A stretch of 64,000 nucleotides of DNA. It comes from JARRPM01 sp963765545. GTDB lineage: Bacteria; Pseudomonadota; Gammaproteobacteria; Pseudomonadales; Halieaceae. A model generated the notes under the pieces. It did no database searches, had not been told where the DNA came from, and saw nothing but the letters and a program-made list of their open reading frames with translations. Below are positions 17,810 through 26,934 of this stretch, piece after piece. Positions within the stretch are counted from its first letter, which is position 1. Every line of letters begins with the position of its first letter. The stretch covers positions 248,001-312,000 of the forward strand of contig CAVXWW010000004.1 in NCBI GenBank assembly GCA_963765545.1, given 5' to 3'. The position numbers were made by a program, and so were the translations under genes.

Positions 17810-18535
17810 TCACCAGCGCTCAGTCCAGGGCCGAATGTCCAATTCGAAAGTCCAGGCATTGCGCGGTTGCTCGTAAAGGTTCACATAGTTTTTGGCCAGG
17901 TCTGCCGGTACGACAATGCCGTCCTTGAGCTTCATCGCGGCGGCGTCGGGAAAATTTTCATTGATCCACTGGGTATCTACGGCGGCGTCGATGATCACGT
18001 GTGCCACATGAATATTCTGTGGGCCCAGCTCCCGGGCCATGCTCTGGGCCAGCGCACGCAAGCCGTGTTTCGCACTGGCAAAGGCGGCAAATCCTGCAGC
18101 CCCGCGCACGCTCGCGGTGGCGCCCGTGAAGATAATGGTGCCGCGGCCGCGTTTGGTCATGTAGCGTGCCGCTTCCCGGCCACACAGGAAACCGGCGAAG
18201 CAGGCCATCTCCCATATCTTGAAGAACTTCCGGCTGGCAGTCTCCAGTATTCCCATAGGGACATTGGCGCCGACGTTGAATACCATAACCTCGATTTCTC
18301 CTATGGTCTCCTCGATAGTAGCGAAAAGTTCTACCACAGCGTCTTCCTTGCGTGCATCGCAACTGAAGGCGTGGCCGCGCAAACCGGCTTCGGTCAGTTC
18401 CTGCATCAGGGGAGCCAGGCGCTCTACATTGCGTCTTGCAGCGCAAACTGTCAGGCCGCGCCCGGCGAACTCGCTCACTATGGCGCTCCCGATGGCATCC
18501 CCGGCACCTATAACAAGGGCAACCTTTTCAGTCAT
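17810..18535 (-). CDS. SDR-family protein with Phe in place of catalytic Tyr
   Basis: The 241-residue Rossmann protein starts with LVIGAGDAIGSAI (nucleotide-binding loop) and has an FNVGA segment. The usual YxxxK catalytic motif reads FASAK (Phe152, Lys156). The substitution occurs in a recognised clade of SDR proteins that share HGLRALAQSMARELG and VAHVIIDA; whether they are dehydrogenases is uncertain. The gene is the first of a two-gene operon with the HCCA isomerase and has a GGAGG site. Confidence 0.85.
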   Translation of the reverse strand: MTEKVALVIGAGDAIGSAIVSEFAGRGLTVCAARRNVERLAPLMQELTEAGLRGHAFSCDARKEDAVVELFATIEETIGEIEVMVFNVGANVPMGILETASRKFFKIWEMACFAGFLCGREAARYMTKRGRGTIIFTGATASVRGAAGFAAFASAKHGLRALAQSMARELGPQNIHVAHVIIDAAVDTQWINENFPDAAAMKLKDGIVVPADLAKNYVNLYEQPRNAWTFELDIRPWTERW

Positions 18536-18607
18536 CTGTGTACCTCCCGCTGGATTTTGTGGGTTCCAAAAAAGAACTAAAGTTAGTGGCTCACCGGTAT
18601 TGTGTCA

Positions 18608-18620
18608 AGCATGCCATGCT
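18608..18620. promoter_or_regulatory. Short palindrome in divergent SDR / aldehyde dehydrogenase promoter region
   Basis: A perfect 6-bp dyad around one central base (AGCATG-C-CATGCT) lies in the 217-bp region between the divergent SDR operon and the aldehyde dehydrogenase gene. It could be a regulator operator. No regulator gene adjoins, so this is only a candidate. Confidence 0.3.
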
Positions 18621-18752
18621 GGAAAGTTGGCAGAGGGGTTGATAAATGGACGTCTTTCAAACTGTGTGCAGTTATCGCTGCCCGCGGTGGCATCCTGCGC
18701 TATATTAAGCGGGTAACCTGATTCATCCCACATAACAACGGAGAGTATTCCC

Positions 18753-20273
18753 ATGCAGTATGCGATGCCCGGCAGTGATGACGCCCTGTTTACCTTCAAA
18801 AGCCGCTATGACAATTTCATCGGGGGAGAGTGGGTTGCTCCCCGGGAGGGTGGTTACTTCGAAAACATATCCCCTGTTACCGGGGAGGTCTATTGTGAAG
18901 TGCCCAGATCGACCCCCGCAGATCTGCATATCGCGCTGGATGCGGCCCATGCCGCGGCGGATGGCTGGGGCAAGACCGCAGCGGCGGAACGCTCTAACAT
19001 CCTGCTGCGAATAGCCGACCGAATTGAGGCGAACCTTGAAACGCTGGCCTATGTCGAGACCTGGGACAACGGCAAGGGTATACGCGAGACATTGAATGCG
19101 GACGTCCCGCTGCTGGTCGATCACTTTCGCTATTTTGCCGGTTGCATCCGGGCCCAGCAGGGATCTGCCGCCGAGATTGATGCCAATACCGTTAGCTATC
19201 ACTTTTACGAACCACTGGGTGTGGTGGGGCAGATCATTCCCTGGAATTTCCCGCTACTGATGGCGGGCTGGAAACTCGCTCCCGCGCTGGCAGCCGGAAA
19301 TTGCGTTGTGCTCAAGCCCGCGGAGCAGACACCCACGTCCATTCTTGTGCTGATGGAGATGATCGCGGACCTGCTGCCTCCGGGGGTGGTGAATATACTC
19401 AACGGCTATGGCGAGGAGATAGGCCAGGCGCTGGCAACCTCGGACCGCATCGCGAAAATAGCCTTCACCGGCTCGACTGCCGTTGGCCAGATCATCCTGG
19501 CCAACGCGGCCAAAACCCTGATTCCCTCCACCGTTGAGCTTGGGGGCAAGTCGCCCAACATTTTCTTTGAAGACGTTATGGCACACGAAGATGACTTTAT
19601 CAGCAAGTGCGTAGAGGGTTTGCTGCTGGGATTTTTCAACCAGGGCGAGGTCTGCACCTGCCCATCCCGGGCGCTGGTGCAGGAAAGTATCTACGGTGAC
19701 TTCATCGAGCGGGTGCTGGAGCGAGCGAAGAATATAAAGCAGGGTAATCCCCTGGATACCGACACCATGGTTGGCGCGCAGGTCTCACTGGAGCAGTTTG
19801 ACAGGATCATGGGTTACATGGAGGTGGCACAACAGGATGGCGCCCATGTGCTGATGGGTGGCGCCAAGGCGACCGTCGGCAGTGATATCGCCGGAGGTTA
19901 CTATATCCAGCCGACCTTGTTGCAGGGCACCAATGACATGAGGGTGTTTCAGGAAGAGATTTTTGGCCCCACCCTGGGGGTTACCTCTTTCAGTGACGAG
20001 GCCGAGGCACTCGCTATTGCCAATGCTACGGAATATGGCCTTGGCGCCGGCGTCTGGACCCGCGATACCAATCGCGCTTTTCGTATGGGTAGGGGTATCA
20101 AGGCAGGCCGGGTCTGGATGAACTGCTATCACGCTTACCCCGCCCACGCGGCCTTCGGAGGTTACAAGAAGTCAGGGATTGGTCGCGAGACCCACAAGAT
20201 GGCGCTGGAACATTACCAGCAAACCAAGAACATGCTGGTGAGCCACGATATCAATCCGCTGGGTTTTTTCTGA
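18753..20273 (+). CDS. NAD-dependent aldehyde dehydrogenase, ExaC/AcoD type
   Basis: This 506-residue enzyme matches the length and ends of the ExaC/AldB group (MQYAMPGSDD start, DINPLGFF end). It carries the PWNFPLLM segment, the FTGSTAVG cofactor loop, ELGGKSPNIFFED with the catalytic Glu, and the nucleophile in FNQGEVCTCPSR. It oxidises aldehydes such as acetaldehyde to acids, in ethanol or aldehyde detoxification. It is divergent from the SDR operon. Confidence 0.93.
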   Translation: MQYAMPGSDDALFTFKSRYDNFIGGEWVAPREGGYFENISPVTGEVYCEVPRSTPADLHIALDAAHAAADGWGKTAAAERSNILLRIADRIEANLETLAYVETWDNGKGIRETLNADVPLLVDHFRYFAGCIRAQQGSAAEIDANTVSYHFYEPLGVVGQIIPWNFPLLMAGWKLAPALAAGNCVVLKPAEQTPTSILVLMEMIADLLPPGVVNILNGYGEEIGQALATSDRIAKIAFTGSTAVGQIILANAAKTLIPSTVELGGKSPNIFFEDVMAHEDDFISKCVEGLLLGFFNQGEVCTCPSRALVQESIYGDFIERVLERAKNIKQGNPLDTDTMVGAQVSLEQFDRIMGYMEVAQQDGAHVLMGGAKATVGSDIAGGYYIQPTLLQGTNDMRVFQEEIFGPTLGVTSFSDEAEALAIANATEYGLGAGVWTRDTNRAFRMGRGIKAGRVWMNCYHAYPAHAAFGGYKKSGIGRETHKMALEHYQQTKNMLVSHDINPLGFF

Positions 20274-20337
20274 TCTGACAAAATAGTGTCGCCTACGCGG
20301 GTCATATAATGTGGCCTGCAACGGCCTCACAGGCAAC

Positions 20338-20970
20338 TCAAAACCGGTACATCAACCCGATATTGGCCTGCACCTGGCTGTAGGTGTCCGAGCTCACGGC
20401 GATAACACAGCCACCGCTGCAAAAGGCGGCGCCGTTGCTATCAAAAAAGGTTCCCAGCCAGCGCACATCCATGCGCAGCAACACCTTGTCGCTGAACCGG
20501 TAGTTGGTTCCCGCGCCAATCTGTGCGGAAAACTTGGTCTCGTCTTTGAGAGTGGAGTCCTTGGGCGAGAAAAATCCGGCGCCCAGGCCGGCCATGACAA
20601 AGGGCTCCATGCGGCCGCTGGGGTAATAGCTCATGGCGGTAAAATGGAGGTGGGTGACGTCCATATCCTTGTCTTCCAGGCCGGCATTCGAGTCGAACTG
20701 GGTTTGTTGATAGGACAGGTAAAAGCCGATTCGCTTGGTTTGCTGTTGTTCGAAGACAAAGTCAACCGCGAGACTGAACGCCGCGCCATCATCCAGTTCG
20801 ATGTCGTCCCCGGGCTCGCCGGTGCGGGGCTCGACTTCGGGTGGCAGCTGGTTCGCGGAGACGACTTCAAAGTCCGTATTGAACTGGTAGCCGGTGAGCA
20901 GGGTGATATCGGTTGCCAGGGCAGGCAGGCTGCAGGTCAGTAAGAGAATAGAAGCATACAGTCTCGACAC
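20338..20970 (-). CDS. Outer-membrane beta-barrel protein (OmpW/OmpA-like porin fold)
   Basis: The 210-residue precursor has a signal peptide (SILLLTCSLPALA) and then alternating amphipathic strands, with a C-terminal Phe (GLMYRF) typical of outer-membrane barrels. A likely eight-stranded barrel is suggested by length. It starts with GTG preceded by AAGGA. It is convergent with the aldehyde dehydrogenase. The ligand or role is unknown. Confidence 0.78.
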   Translation of the reverse strand: MSRLYASILLLTCSLPALATDITLLTGYQFNTDFEVVSANQLPPEVEPRTGEPGDDIELDDGAAFSLAVDFVFEQQQTKRIGFYLSYQQTQFDSNAGLEDKDMDVTHLHFTAMSYYPSGRMEPFVMAGLGAGFFSPKDSTLKDETKFSAQIGAGTNYRFSDKVLLRMDVRWLGTFFDSNGAAFCSGGCVIAVSSDTYSQVQANIGLMYRF

Positions 20971-21134
20971 GTCTTAATCCTTGTTTTCCTCAAGTGATGG
21001 GGTGTGCCCGGCCAGAGACACGATTCAACAGCTGTACTCTGGGTTAGCGCTGCCCGGGCGTGGGCTGCTTACCTTGTGGTTTGGGCCCGCGGCCACGCGC
21101 GCAGTTTCCCGCTTTCTGGAGGCGGACTATGCGG

Positions 21135-21761
21135 TCATATAATACCGCTCTGGGCAATGCCGTCGAAAATAAACTGTATCGCAAGGGCTGACAGCAGCAC
21201 ACCCATTATGCGGGTAATAACATGCATGCCGATAATACCCAGTAACTGCTGGAGGCGACCTGCCAGCAGCATGCCGATAAACGTGAACAGGATGATCGCC
21301 AGCAATGAGCCCAGCACTACCAGCTGATGGGTCAGGTCGCCCTCGGCATCGGCCATCAAAAGAATGGCTGCACCCATAGCGCCCGGGCCTGCTATCAGTG
21401 GAGTGGCGATGGGAAATACCGAGATGTCCTGCTTTGACAGGGCTTCCTGTTCTTCCTCGTCAGTCGTCGAGGTGCCGCCGGTGGTGCGCGCGAAGACCAT
21501 TTCGATGGCGATAAGCAGTAACAGAATACCACCCGCGGTGCGCAAGGCTGCCAGGGATATTCCCAGCCCGCTGAGCACAGCCTCGCCCACCAGCGCAAAA
21601 AGCACCAGGATTGAAGTCGCGATCAGGGTGCCGCGAATCGCCATCGTGCGACGATGCTGACGGGTCGAATTGACCGTCAGCGCGGCAAATATAGCTGCGA
21701 CGTCCAGCGGTCCTATGGTGGCAAAAAAGGTCGCCATTGACAGCGCGGCTATTTCAATCAC
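21135..21761 (-). CDS. MarC-family (UPF0056) integral membrane protein
   Basis: The 208-residue protein has six hydrophobic helices in the MarC pattern: FFATIGPLDVAAIF at the start, the central FPIATPLIAGPGAMGAAI segment, and GMHVITRIMGVLLSALAIQFI near the end. The family is of unknown function; an early link to multiple antibiotic resistance was not upheld. It starts with GTG. Residues 95-112 form an acidic cytoplasmic loop. Confidence 0.88.
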   Translation of the reverse strand: MIEIAALSMATFFATIGPLDVAAIFAALTVNSTRQHRRTMAIRGTLIATSILVLFALVGEAVLSGLGISLAALRTAGGILLLLIAIEMVFARTTGGTSTTDEEEQEALSKQDISVFPIATPLIAGPGAMGAAILLMADAEGDLTHQLVVLGSLLAIILFTFIGMLLAGRLQQLLGIIGMHVITRIMGVLLSALAIQFIFDGIAQSGII

Positions 21762-22032
21762 GTGTCAAAGTCCGTGAGCACGGCCTGTTCTGGCCCGGTG
21801 TCAGGAAATGGGCGCCCTGGTTCTGCCACCGGTCATCTCGCCACCTTCGTGGATTCAGCTTGATGTATGCAGTGTGCTTGCAGTTCATGTGGCCTTGGTT
21901 ACGCTCCTGGAATGCGGCGCATTATCCTTCACTACGAGCCCCAGTGCCATGCCCGGCCAGGCGTTTTCGCTGCGGTTTTTCTAAGCTGTGGCTATACTGC
22001 CGGATTCTTTGGAGTGTAAGTGAGGACGGCGT

Positions 22033-22818
22033 ATGAAACGAATTGGCGATCTGGAGCTGGTGCATTCGGGTAAAGTGACAGTCGTCGAGATCCAGCGCGC
22101 ACCCTATAATTTTTTTGATGCCGCACTGATAGGTGATATTGCCGAGGCCTTTGAATACCTGGATGAGGTCTCCGAATGCCGCGCTGTTGTTCTGGCGGCG
22201 CAGGGCAGGGCGTTTTCGGCAGGTGCGGATTTCCAGGCGGATTCGGGCCAGGCATTATTTGATGGTGGTTCTGATCATAGCGCCAGGGATTTATACCAAC
22301 ATGCCGTAAGACTGTTTCGAACGCGCAAACCCATTGTCGCGGCCATACAGGGGCCGGCAGTGGGTGGCGGCCTGGGTCTGGCGCTGGTGGCCGATTTTCG
22401 TGTGGCCTGCGAACGAAGTCGCTTTGCGGCCAATTTTGTCCAGCTTGGGGTGCATTGTGGCTTTGGTATCAGCCACACATTGCCGCGTATTGTCGGCCAG
22501 CAGCAGGCGAGTCTCATGCTATACACCGGCCGCAGGGTTGGCCCGGAGGACGCGCTGGCAATGGGATTGGCCGATGTACTGACCAGCACAGCCAGTTTGC
22601 GTGATGAAGCCATCGCCCTGGCGGCAGAGATCGCCGCCGCGGCTCCCCTGGCCGTTGAATCTACCCGCATGACCCTGCGTCAGGGTTTGGCGGATGCAGT
22701 CGAGGCGCAGCTGCAAAGGGAGTTTGCTGAGCAGCTTCGCCTTGCCCCCAGCAACGACCACGCCGAGGGACTCAGGGCCGTTATGGAGCGAAGGCCAGGC
22801 AATTTCACCCGTAGTTAG
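22033..22818 (+). CDS. Enoyl-CoA hydratase/isomerase family protein
   Basis: The 261-residue crotonase-fold protein has the first oxyanion-hole segment AFSAGADFQAD and the second GPAVGGGLGLAL. The catalytic region reads QLGVHCGFGISHTLPRIVG instead of the usual PE-containing sequence, so one general acid/base residue may be missing. It probably acts on an acyl-CoA in fatty-acid or related beta-oxidation. The gene of unknown function downstream may be co-transcribed. Confidence 0.85.
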   Translation: MKRIGDLELVHSGKVTVVEIQRAPYNFFDAALIGDIAEAFEYLDEVSECRAVVLAAQGRAFSAGADFQADSGQALFDGGSDHSARDLYQHAVRLFRTRKPIVAAIQGPAVGGGLGLALVADFRVACERSRFAANFVQLGVHCGFGISHTLPRIVGQQQASLMLYTGRRVGPEDALAMGLADVLTSTASLRDEAIALAAEIAAAAPLAVESTRMTLRQGLADAVEAQLQREFAEQLRLAPSNDHAEGLRAVMERRPGNFTRS

Positions 22819-22973
22819 CGGGCTGCTCGCGCCATTGCCAGCCAGCAGTTGGTGCCCCGGGTACCGCGGGTTTGATTTGCTATACACGCGCAGTATCTGT
22901 GGCGGAATCGCCTTGTTGCGCCGCCGCAGGTGGTCCATGCTAGTGGCCTGAAAATCAAAGGAGATGATTGGCC

Positions 22974-24101
22974 GTGCTTTCGAAATTTGACGATTACCCG
23001 GTACACCAGACGGCCGAGCCCGTCTTCCATACTGCCACCAGCGATCACAATACTTATGACCGCTTCTGGTATAACGCCCATGCCCGTGATGGCAGCTTTT
23101 ATTTCGGGGTGGGGCTCTGTCGCTATCCTAACCTGGGTATCATGGATTGTGGTCTAAGCCTGGCTATCGATGGCCGGCAGTACGCGTTTCACGGATCCCG
23201 TCGGGCCCCGCTGGAACCCACCGACACCACTGTTGGCCCCTTTGCGCTGCAGATACTCGAGCCCATGGGGCGGCACCGGGTAGTCATAGAGCCCAATGAG
23301 ACCGGTATTGAATGCGATCTGCTCTTTACGCCATATACCGCGTGTATTGAAGAGGGCCGCCAGACCCTGCGCAACCAGAGGCACATGATCATGGATGCCA
23401 CCAGGCTGGATCAGTTTGGTTTCTGGGAGGGCTGGATAGCATATGACGGCAAGCGGCTAACGGTTGATGGTCGAACGACCTTCGGGCTCAAGGATCGTTC
23501 CTGGGGCGTGCGCCCGGTTGGCGATTCGTATGGCGGTGGGGCGCCTCTGGCCGAATTTCAGGCCATTCACTTCAACTGGATGCCGATCCACTGGGAGGAT
23601 GAATGCAGCCTCGCCGGTTGGTTCGAAGACGGAACCGGAAACCAGTGGCATACCGACCAGGGTTTCCTGCCCCGTTATTCAACAATGGACGAGATACCCG
23701 GCACCAACGACCCCGGCAGTTACCTGTGGCAGGGCAAGGTGCAGCACAATATTACGATGATCCCCGGTACCCGTCGGGCCTCGTCTGCGGTAATAACAAT
23801 GCAGGACCGTTCAGGTGAGGTGATGGAGGTGAGCCTGGAGCCCGTTCTGGTGCACAGGATGAAGGGACTGGGATACCAGCACCCGGTCTGGGGGCACGGC
23901 AAGTGGCACGGGGAACTGGCGATAGCTGGCGAAAGCTGGAATGACAACGACCTGGACCCCCTGGCTCTGGAAAATATTCATATCCAGCAGATCGTCAAGG
24001 CAAGCTGCGGTGACCGTGTAGGTCACGGCGTACTCGAGCAGCTGCATATAGGACCCTCTACCACGCTGGGATTTGCCGACTGGTTTGACGGGGCCAGTTA
24101 A
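22974..24101 (+). CDS. Uncharacterised protein, possible AttH/CrtC-like beta-barrel (DUF7064/DUF7065-like)
   Basis: I do not recognise a characterised function. The roughly 375-residue protein is rich in Trp, His and Gly, with motifs such as DRFWYN near residue 30, WEGWIAYDGKRL, KDRSWGVRPVGD, and two HW/WH segments. The pattern resembles the two-domain beta-rich proteins of terpenoid- and lipid-degrading proteobacteria (DUF7064/7065, CrtC/AttH relatives), recalled from memory only. There is no signal peptide. The start is a GTG at 22974 about 10 bp after GGAG; a TTG at 22968 is an alternative. It follows an enoyl-CoA hydratase gene. Confidence 0.7.
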   Translation: MLSKFDDYPVHQTAEPVFHTATSDHNTYDRFWYNAHARDGSFYFGVGLCRYPNLGIMDCGLSLAIDGRQYAFHGSRRAPLEPTDTTVGPFALQILEPMGRHRVVIEPNETGIECDLLFTPYTACIEEGRQTLRNQRHMIMDATRLDQFGFWEGWIAYDGKRLTVDGRTTFGLKDRSWGVRPVGDSYGGGAPLAEFQAIHFNWMPIHWEDECSLAGWFEDGTGNQWHTDQGFLPRYSTMDEIPGTNDPGSYLWQGKVQHNITMIPGTRRASSAVITMQDRSGEVMEVSLEPVLVHRMKGLGYQHPVWGHGKWHGELAIAGESWNDNDLDPLALENIHIQQIVKASCGDRVGHGVLEQLHIGPSTTLGFADWFDGAS

Positions 24102-24112
24102 GTAAGCGGGCG

Positions 24113-24128
24113 ACCTGGGGAGCCAGGT
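24113..24128. terminator. Small hairpin between convergent genes
   Basis: The 28-bp gap between two convergent genes holds a perfect 6-bp stem (ACCTGG/CCAGGT) with a 4-nt loop and no T-run. It may contribute to bidirectional termination, but without a U-tract the call is weak. Confidence 0.3.
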
Positions 24129-24923
24129 TCAGCCCGGATTGTCCAGCCAGCCTGGTGCCCGCTTCTCAAGGAACGCGCCCAGGCCCTCGCGGCCCTCGTC
24201 GGAGTCGCGGACGTCGGCAATCATTCTAATTGTGCTGTTAATCATTTCTTCGCCTATATCGCCGGCTGCGACGTCGATCGCGAGCTGCTTGGCGAGCGTC
24301 ACAGCCTGTGGGGCATTTTTCAGCAGGGCCTGCGCCAGCGCCTCTATGGCGTCGTCCAGTTCATTGTCTGCCGCTACCTCGCTCAGGAAGCCCAGCGCCC
24401 GTGCTTCTTCGCCCTGCACGGCCCGCCCGCTCATAAAGAGCCTTCGCGCTGCCTTTTCGCCAATAGTCATCACAACGTAGGGGCTGATGGTGGCGGGCAC
24501 CATGCCCAGTTTCACCTCGGTCAGGGCGAGTTTGGTGCTTGCGGTGCCAATGGCAAAGTCGCAGCAGCTGACCAGGCCCACGCCGCCGCCCATCGCGGCA
24601 CCCTGTACCCTGGCAATGGTGGGTTTGGGGAGGAAATTGAGGGTTTTCATCAGCCGGGCCAGGTGTCCGCCGTCGGCAAGATTTTCCTCGTAGGTGTTAC
24701 CCCCCATGCGACGCATGTAATTGATATCGCCGCCGGCGGAAAAGTTTTTACCCGTACTGCCAATGATGACCAACCGCACGGCGGGATCGGCGGCCGCGTC
24801 TTCCAATGCAGATGTCAAACGCGCTATCTGGGCGTCGTCGAAGGCATTATGAACTTCCGGGCGGTTCATGGTGATGCGCAAGATGCCATTGGCAGCCAGT
24901 GATAACTTGAGTTCATTTGACAT
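24129..24923 (-). CDS. Enoyl-CoA hydratase/isomerase family protein (methylglutaconyl-CoA hydratase-like)
   Basis: The 264-residue crotonase-fold protein has NFSAGGDINYMRRM (first oxyanion loop), GAAMGGGVGLVSCCDFA (second), and TEVKLGMVPATISPYVV with the catalytic-side Glu. This last segment is characteristic of the 3-methylglutaconyl-CoA hydratase (LiuC/AtuE-like) group. It would hydrate an unsaturated acyl-CoA in branched-chain or terpenoid catabolism. Partner carboxylase genes are not in this window, so the exact substrate is unproven. Confidence 0.85.
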   Translation of the reverse strand: MSNELKLSLAANGILRITMNRPEVHNAFDDAQIARLTSALEDAAADPAVRLVIIGSTGKNFSAGGDINYMRRMGGNTYEENLADGGHLARLMKTLNFLPKPTIARVQGAAMGGGVGLVSCCDFAIGTASTKLALTEVKLGMVPATISPYVVMTIGEKAARRLFMSGRAVQGEEARALGFLSEVAADNELDDAIEALAQALLKNAPQAVTLAKQLAIDVAAGDIGEEMINSTIRMIADVRDSDEGREGLGAFLEKRAPGWLDNPG

Positions 24924-25233
24924 TAACTGTTCCCCGGCAGGATTTGTTTGTCTTTATGTAGTCTTGTGTGGTGCATTCTAGCGGCTTTTGACGTGTGCGA
25001 GTGAAACTGGAGAGACCATAAACCATGTTTCATAATAATGTGTCCGGCAACCTGTTCGCCCGCAGGTAAAACCCGGGTATCGACACGACCTGGACAGGAT
25101 GCGTTTGCCCTGAATCAGCCATTAACCTGTGCCAGATCAAAGACCCGAATGTCAATAGTGTGATTGACTGGAAGGCAGGGTACATTGACTCTTGAGTATG
25201 TTTTTCGATTAATCAGGATTCGGGGTTATCACA
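24924..25233. other. Intergenic region (310 bp) upstream of patatin gene
   Basis: Divergent promoter region between a hydratase (minus) and the patatin lipase (plus). TTGACT hexamers occur at 25164 and 25185, but neither has a good -10 at normal spacing. I see no ORF with a ribosome site and no RNA structure. Confidence 0.4.
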
Positions 25234-26712
25234 ATGTCATTTCGTGAGCAGCGCAAATACGCCAGGGCCATGGATCAGGCTGAGAACTACGATCAGTGGA
25301 AAGAGGCTGCCCAGGGCCATGACAGGGCCAGTGGCATGGTGCGTTGGCGCAACCGCGATCAATCCACCCAGTTTGATAATGTTTCCATCCGCCTGCGCCT
25401 GGACCGGCTTCGCTCAATGCGCGCCAGGCACGATTATCGGGGCCTTGTCTTCACGCTCAGTGAGGGCATACATGGCAATATGGCGGGCATGGGGAAATCC
25501 GATCTGTACGAGCGGGCGGCGTTTGGCACCAAGCGGCTTATTCATGACTATGTGGAAGAGATAGTAGACGCCCTGGAACTGCTGGCCAGTGAGCAGGTCC
25601 AGGAGATCAGCTTTGAGGAGAAACTCGAGTTTTTTCGACGGGCCCACCACTGTTTCGGCCAGACTGCGTTGCTGATGAGCGGTTCCGGTACGTTGCTGTA
25701 CTTCCACGTGGGTGTGGTAAAGGCGCTCTGGGAGCAGCGCCTGCTGCCGGTAACCCTTTCCGGTTCCAGTGGCGGTTCTATAGTCGGCAGCTTGTTGTGC
25801 ACTCATAACGACAAGGAATTGAGTAAAATTTTTACCCCGGACTTCCTGCTGAACGAGGTAGAGCAGGAAACCAGCCTGCTGCTCTCGCTGGGCGGCCTGC
25901 GCCCGCGTATGTTACAGGTGCAGGAAGTACAGGAAATGATTGAGCGCCTGATACCCGACATGACATTCCAGGAAGCGTTTGAACACACCGGGCGCAAACT
26001 CAATGTGTCTGTCGCGCCCGCCGAAACTCACCAGACTTCACGACTACTCAATGCAACCACATCGCCCAATGTGTTGATTCACAAGTCGGTAATGGCCTCC
26101 GCAGCGGTTCCGGGGGTATTTCCGCCGGTGACCCTTGAAGCCAGGGACAAGTGGGGCGAACGCCAGCCCTACCTGCCGTCCAGGAAATGGGTGGACGGCT
26201 CGGTTAGCGACGACCTCCCCACCAAGCGACTGGCCAGGCTTTACGGCGTGAATCACTATATCGTCAGCCAGGCGAATCCAGCGGTATTGCCCTTTGTTAC
26301 CGACGGCCGCCGCCAGACTGGTGCGCTATCCATTCTCACCAATGCCGGCAGGCGCACAGCAAGGGAGTGGGTCAACGCCGGAGCTGCCATTTTGCATAAG
26401 CCCCTGAGCAAGGAGGGCACCCTGTCGAAAGTCGCCAACACCGCACTGTCGATGGTGAACCAGGACTATGTTGGCGACGTGAATATCCTGCCCCGTAACC
26501 GTTTTTACAATCCGCTCAAGCTGCTCGCCCATCTTTCGCCTGACGACATCATGAAGCTGGTCGCCTCGGGCGAGCGATCGGCCTGGCGAAAAATTGAAAT
26601 GATTCGGGTTCAGACCCATATCAGTCGCACCCTGGACCGAATCCTCCAGGACTTTGAGCGCGAAGCGCTGCGTAATAGTCATCCCGCGAAGGGTCGACGC
26701 AAAGCTGCCTAG
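25234..26712 (+). CDS. Patatin-like phospholipase/triacylglycerol lipase with DUF3336
   Basis: The 492-residue protein has an N-terminal DUF3336-type helical region (about residues 1-140, including YDRAAFGTKRLI-like YERAAFGTKRLIHDYVEEI). The patatin domain has the glycine loop MSGSGTLLYFHVGVV, the nucleophile Ser in GSSGGS and the catalytic Asp in DGSVSDDLP. This architecture is that of fungal TGL and plant SDP1 triacylglycerol lipases and some marine gammaproteobacterial proteins. It probably hydrolyses stored neutral lipid or phospholipid in the cytoplasm. No signal peptide is present; the tail is basic. Confidence 0.88.
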   Translation: MSFREQRKYARAMDQAENYDQWKEAAQGHDRASGMVRWRNRDQSTQFDNVSIRLRLDRLRSMRARHDYRGLVFTLSEGIHGNMAGMGKSDLYERAAFGTKRLIHDYVEEIVDALELLASEQVQEISFEEKLEFFRRAHHCFGQTALLMSGSGTLLYFHVGVVKALWEQRLLPVTLSGSSGGSIVGSLLCTHNDKELSKIFTPDFLLNEVEQETSLLLSLGGLRPRMLQVQEVQEMIERLIPDMTFQEAFEHTGRKLNVSVAPAETHQTSRLLNATTSPNVLIHKSVMASAAVPGVFPPVTLEARDKWGERQPYLPSRKWVDGSVSDDLPTKRLARLYGVNHYIVSQANPAVLPFVTDGRRQTGALSILTNAGRRTAREWVNAGAAILHKPLSKEGTLSKVANTALSMVNQDYVGDVNILPRNRFYNPLKLLAHLSPDDIMKLVASGERSAWRKIEMIRVQTHISRTLDRILQDFEREALRNSHPAKGRRKAA

Positions 26713-26787
26713 GGTTTGTCCATTGTGTAAATGGGCAGCTGTGCCATGCGGGTGCTTTTTTGTAAGAAAATGTCAATTATGCTAACA

Positions 26788-26813
26788 GCCACGGTCATTG
26801 CATAGACCGTGGC
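26788..26813. repeat. Perfect 9-bp inverted repeat
   Basis: GCCACGGTC (26788-26796) and its exact complement (26805-26813) flank an 8-nt loop in the gap between the patatin and acyl-CoA dehydrogenase genes. No T-run follows, so it could be an RNA hairpin that ends patatin transcription weakly, or an operator for the dehydrogenase gene. Confidence 0.5.
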
Positions 26814-26934
26814 CAAGCCGCACTATCCGTCCCCTTCAGGCTGGTTGTCGAGCCCCTCTATGTTGTTAAAGCAATCGCTTTGCGAGGCTCGTCGCGACGT
26901 ATGGTCATTAGTAGAGATTTAATAACGGAGTGAA

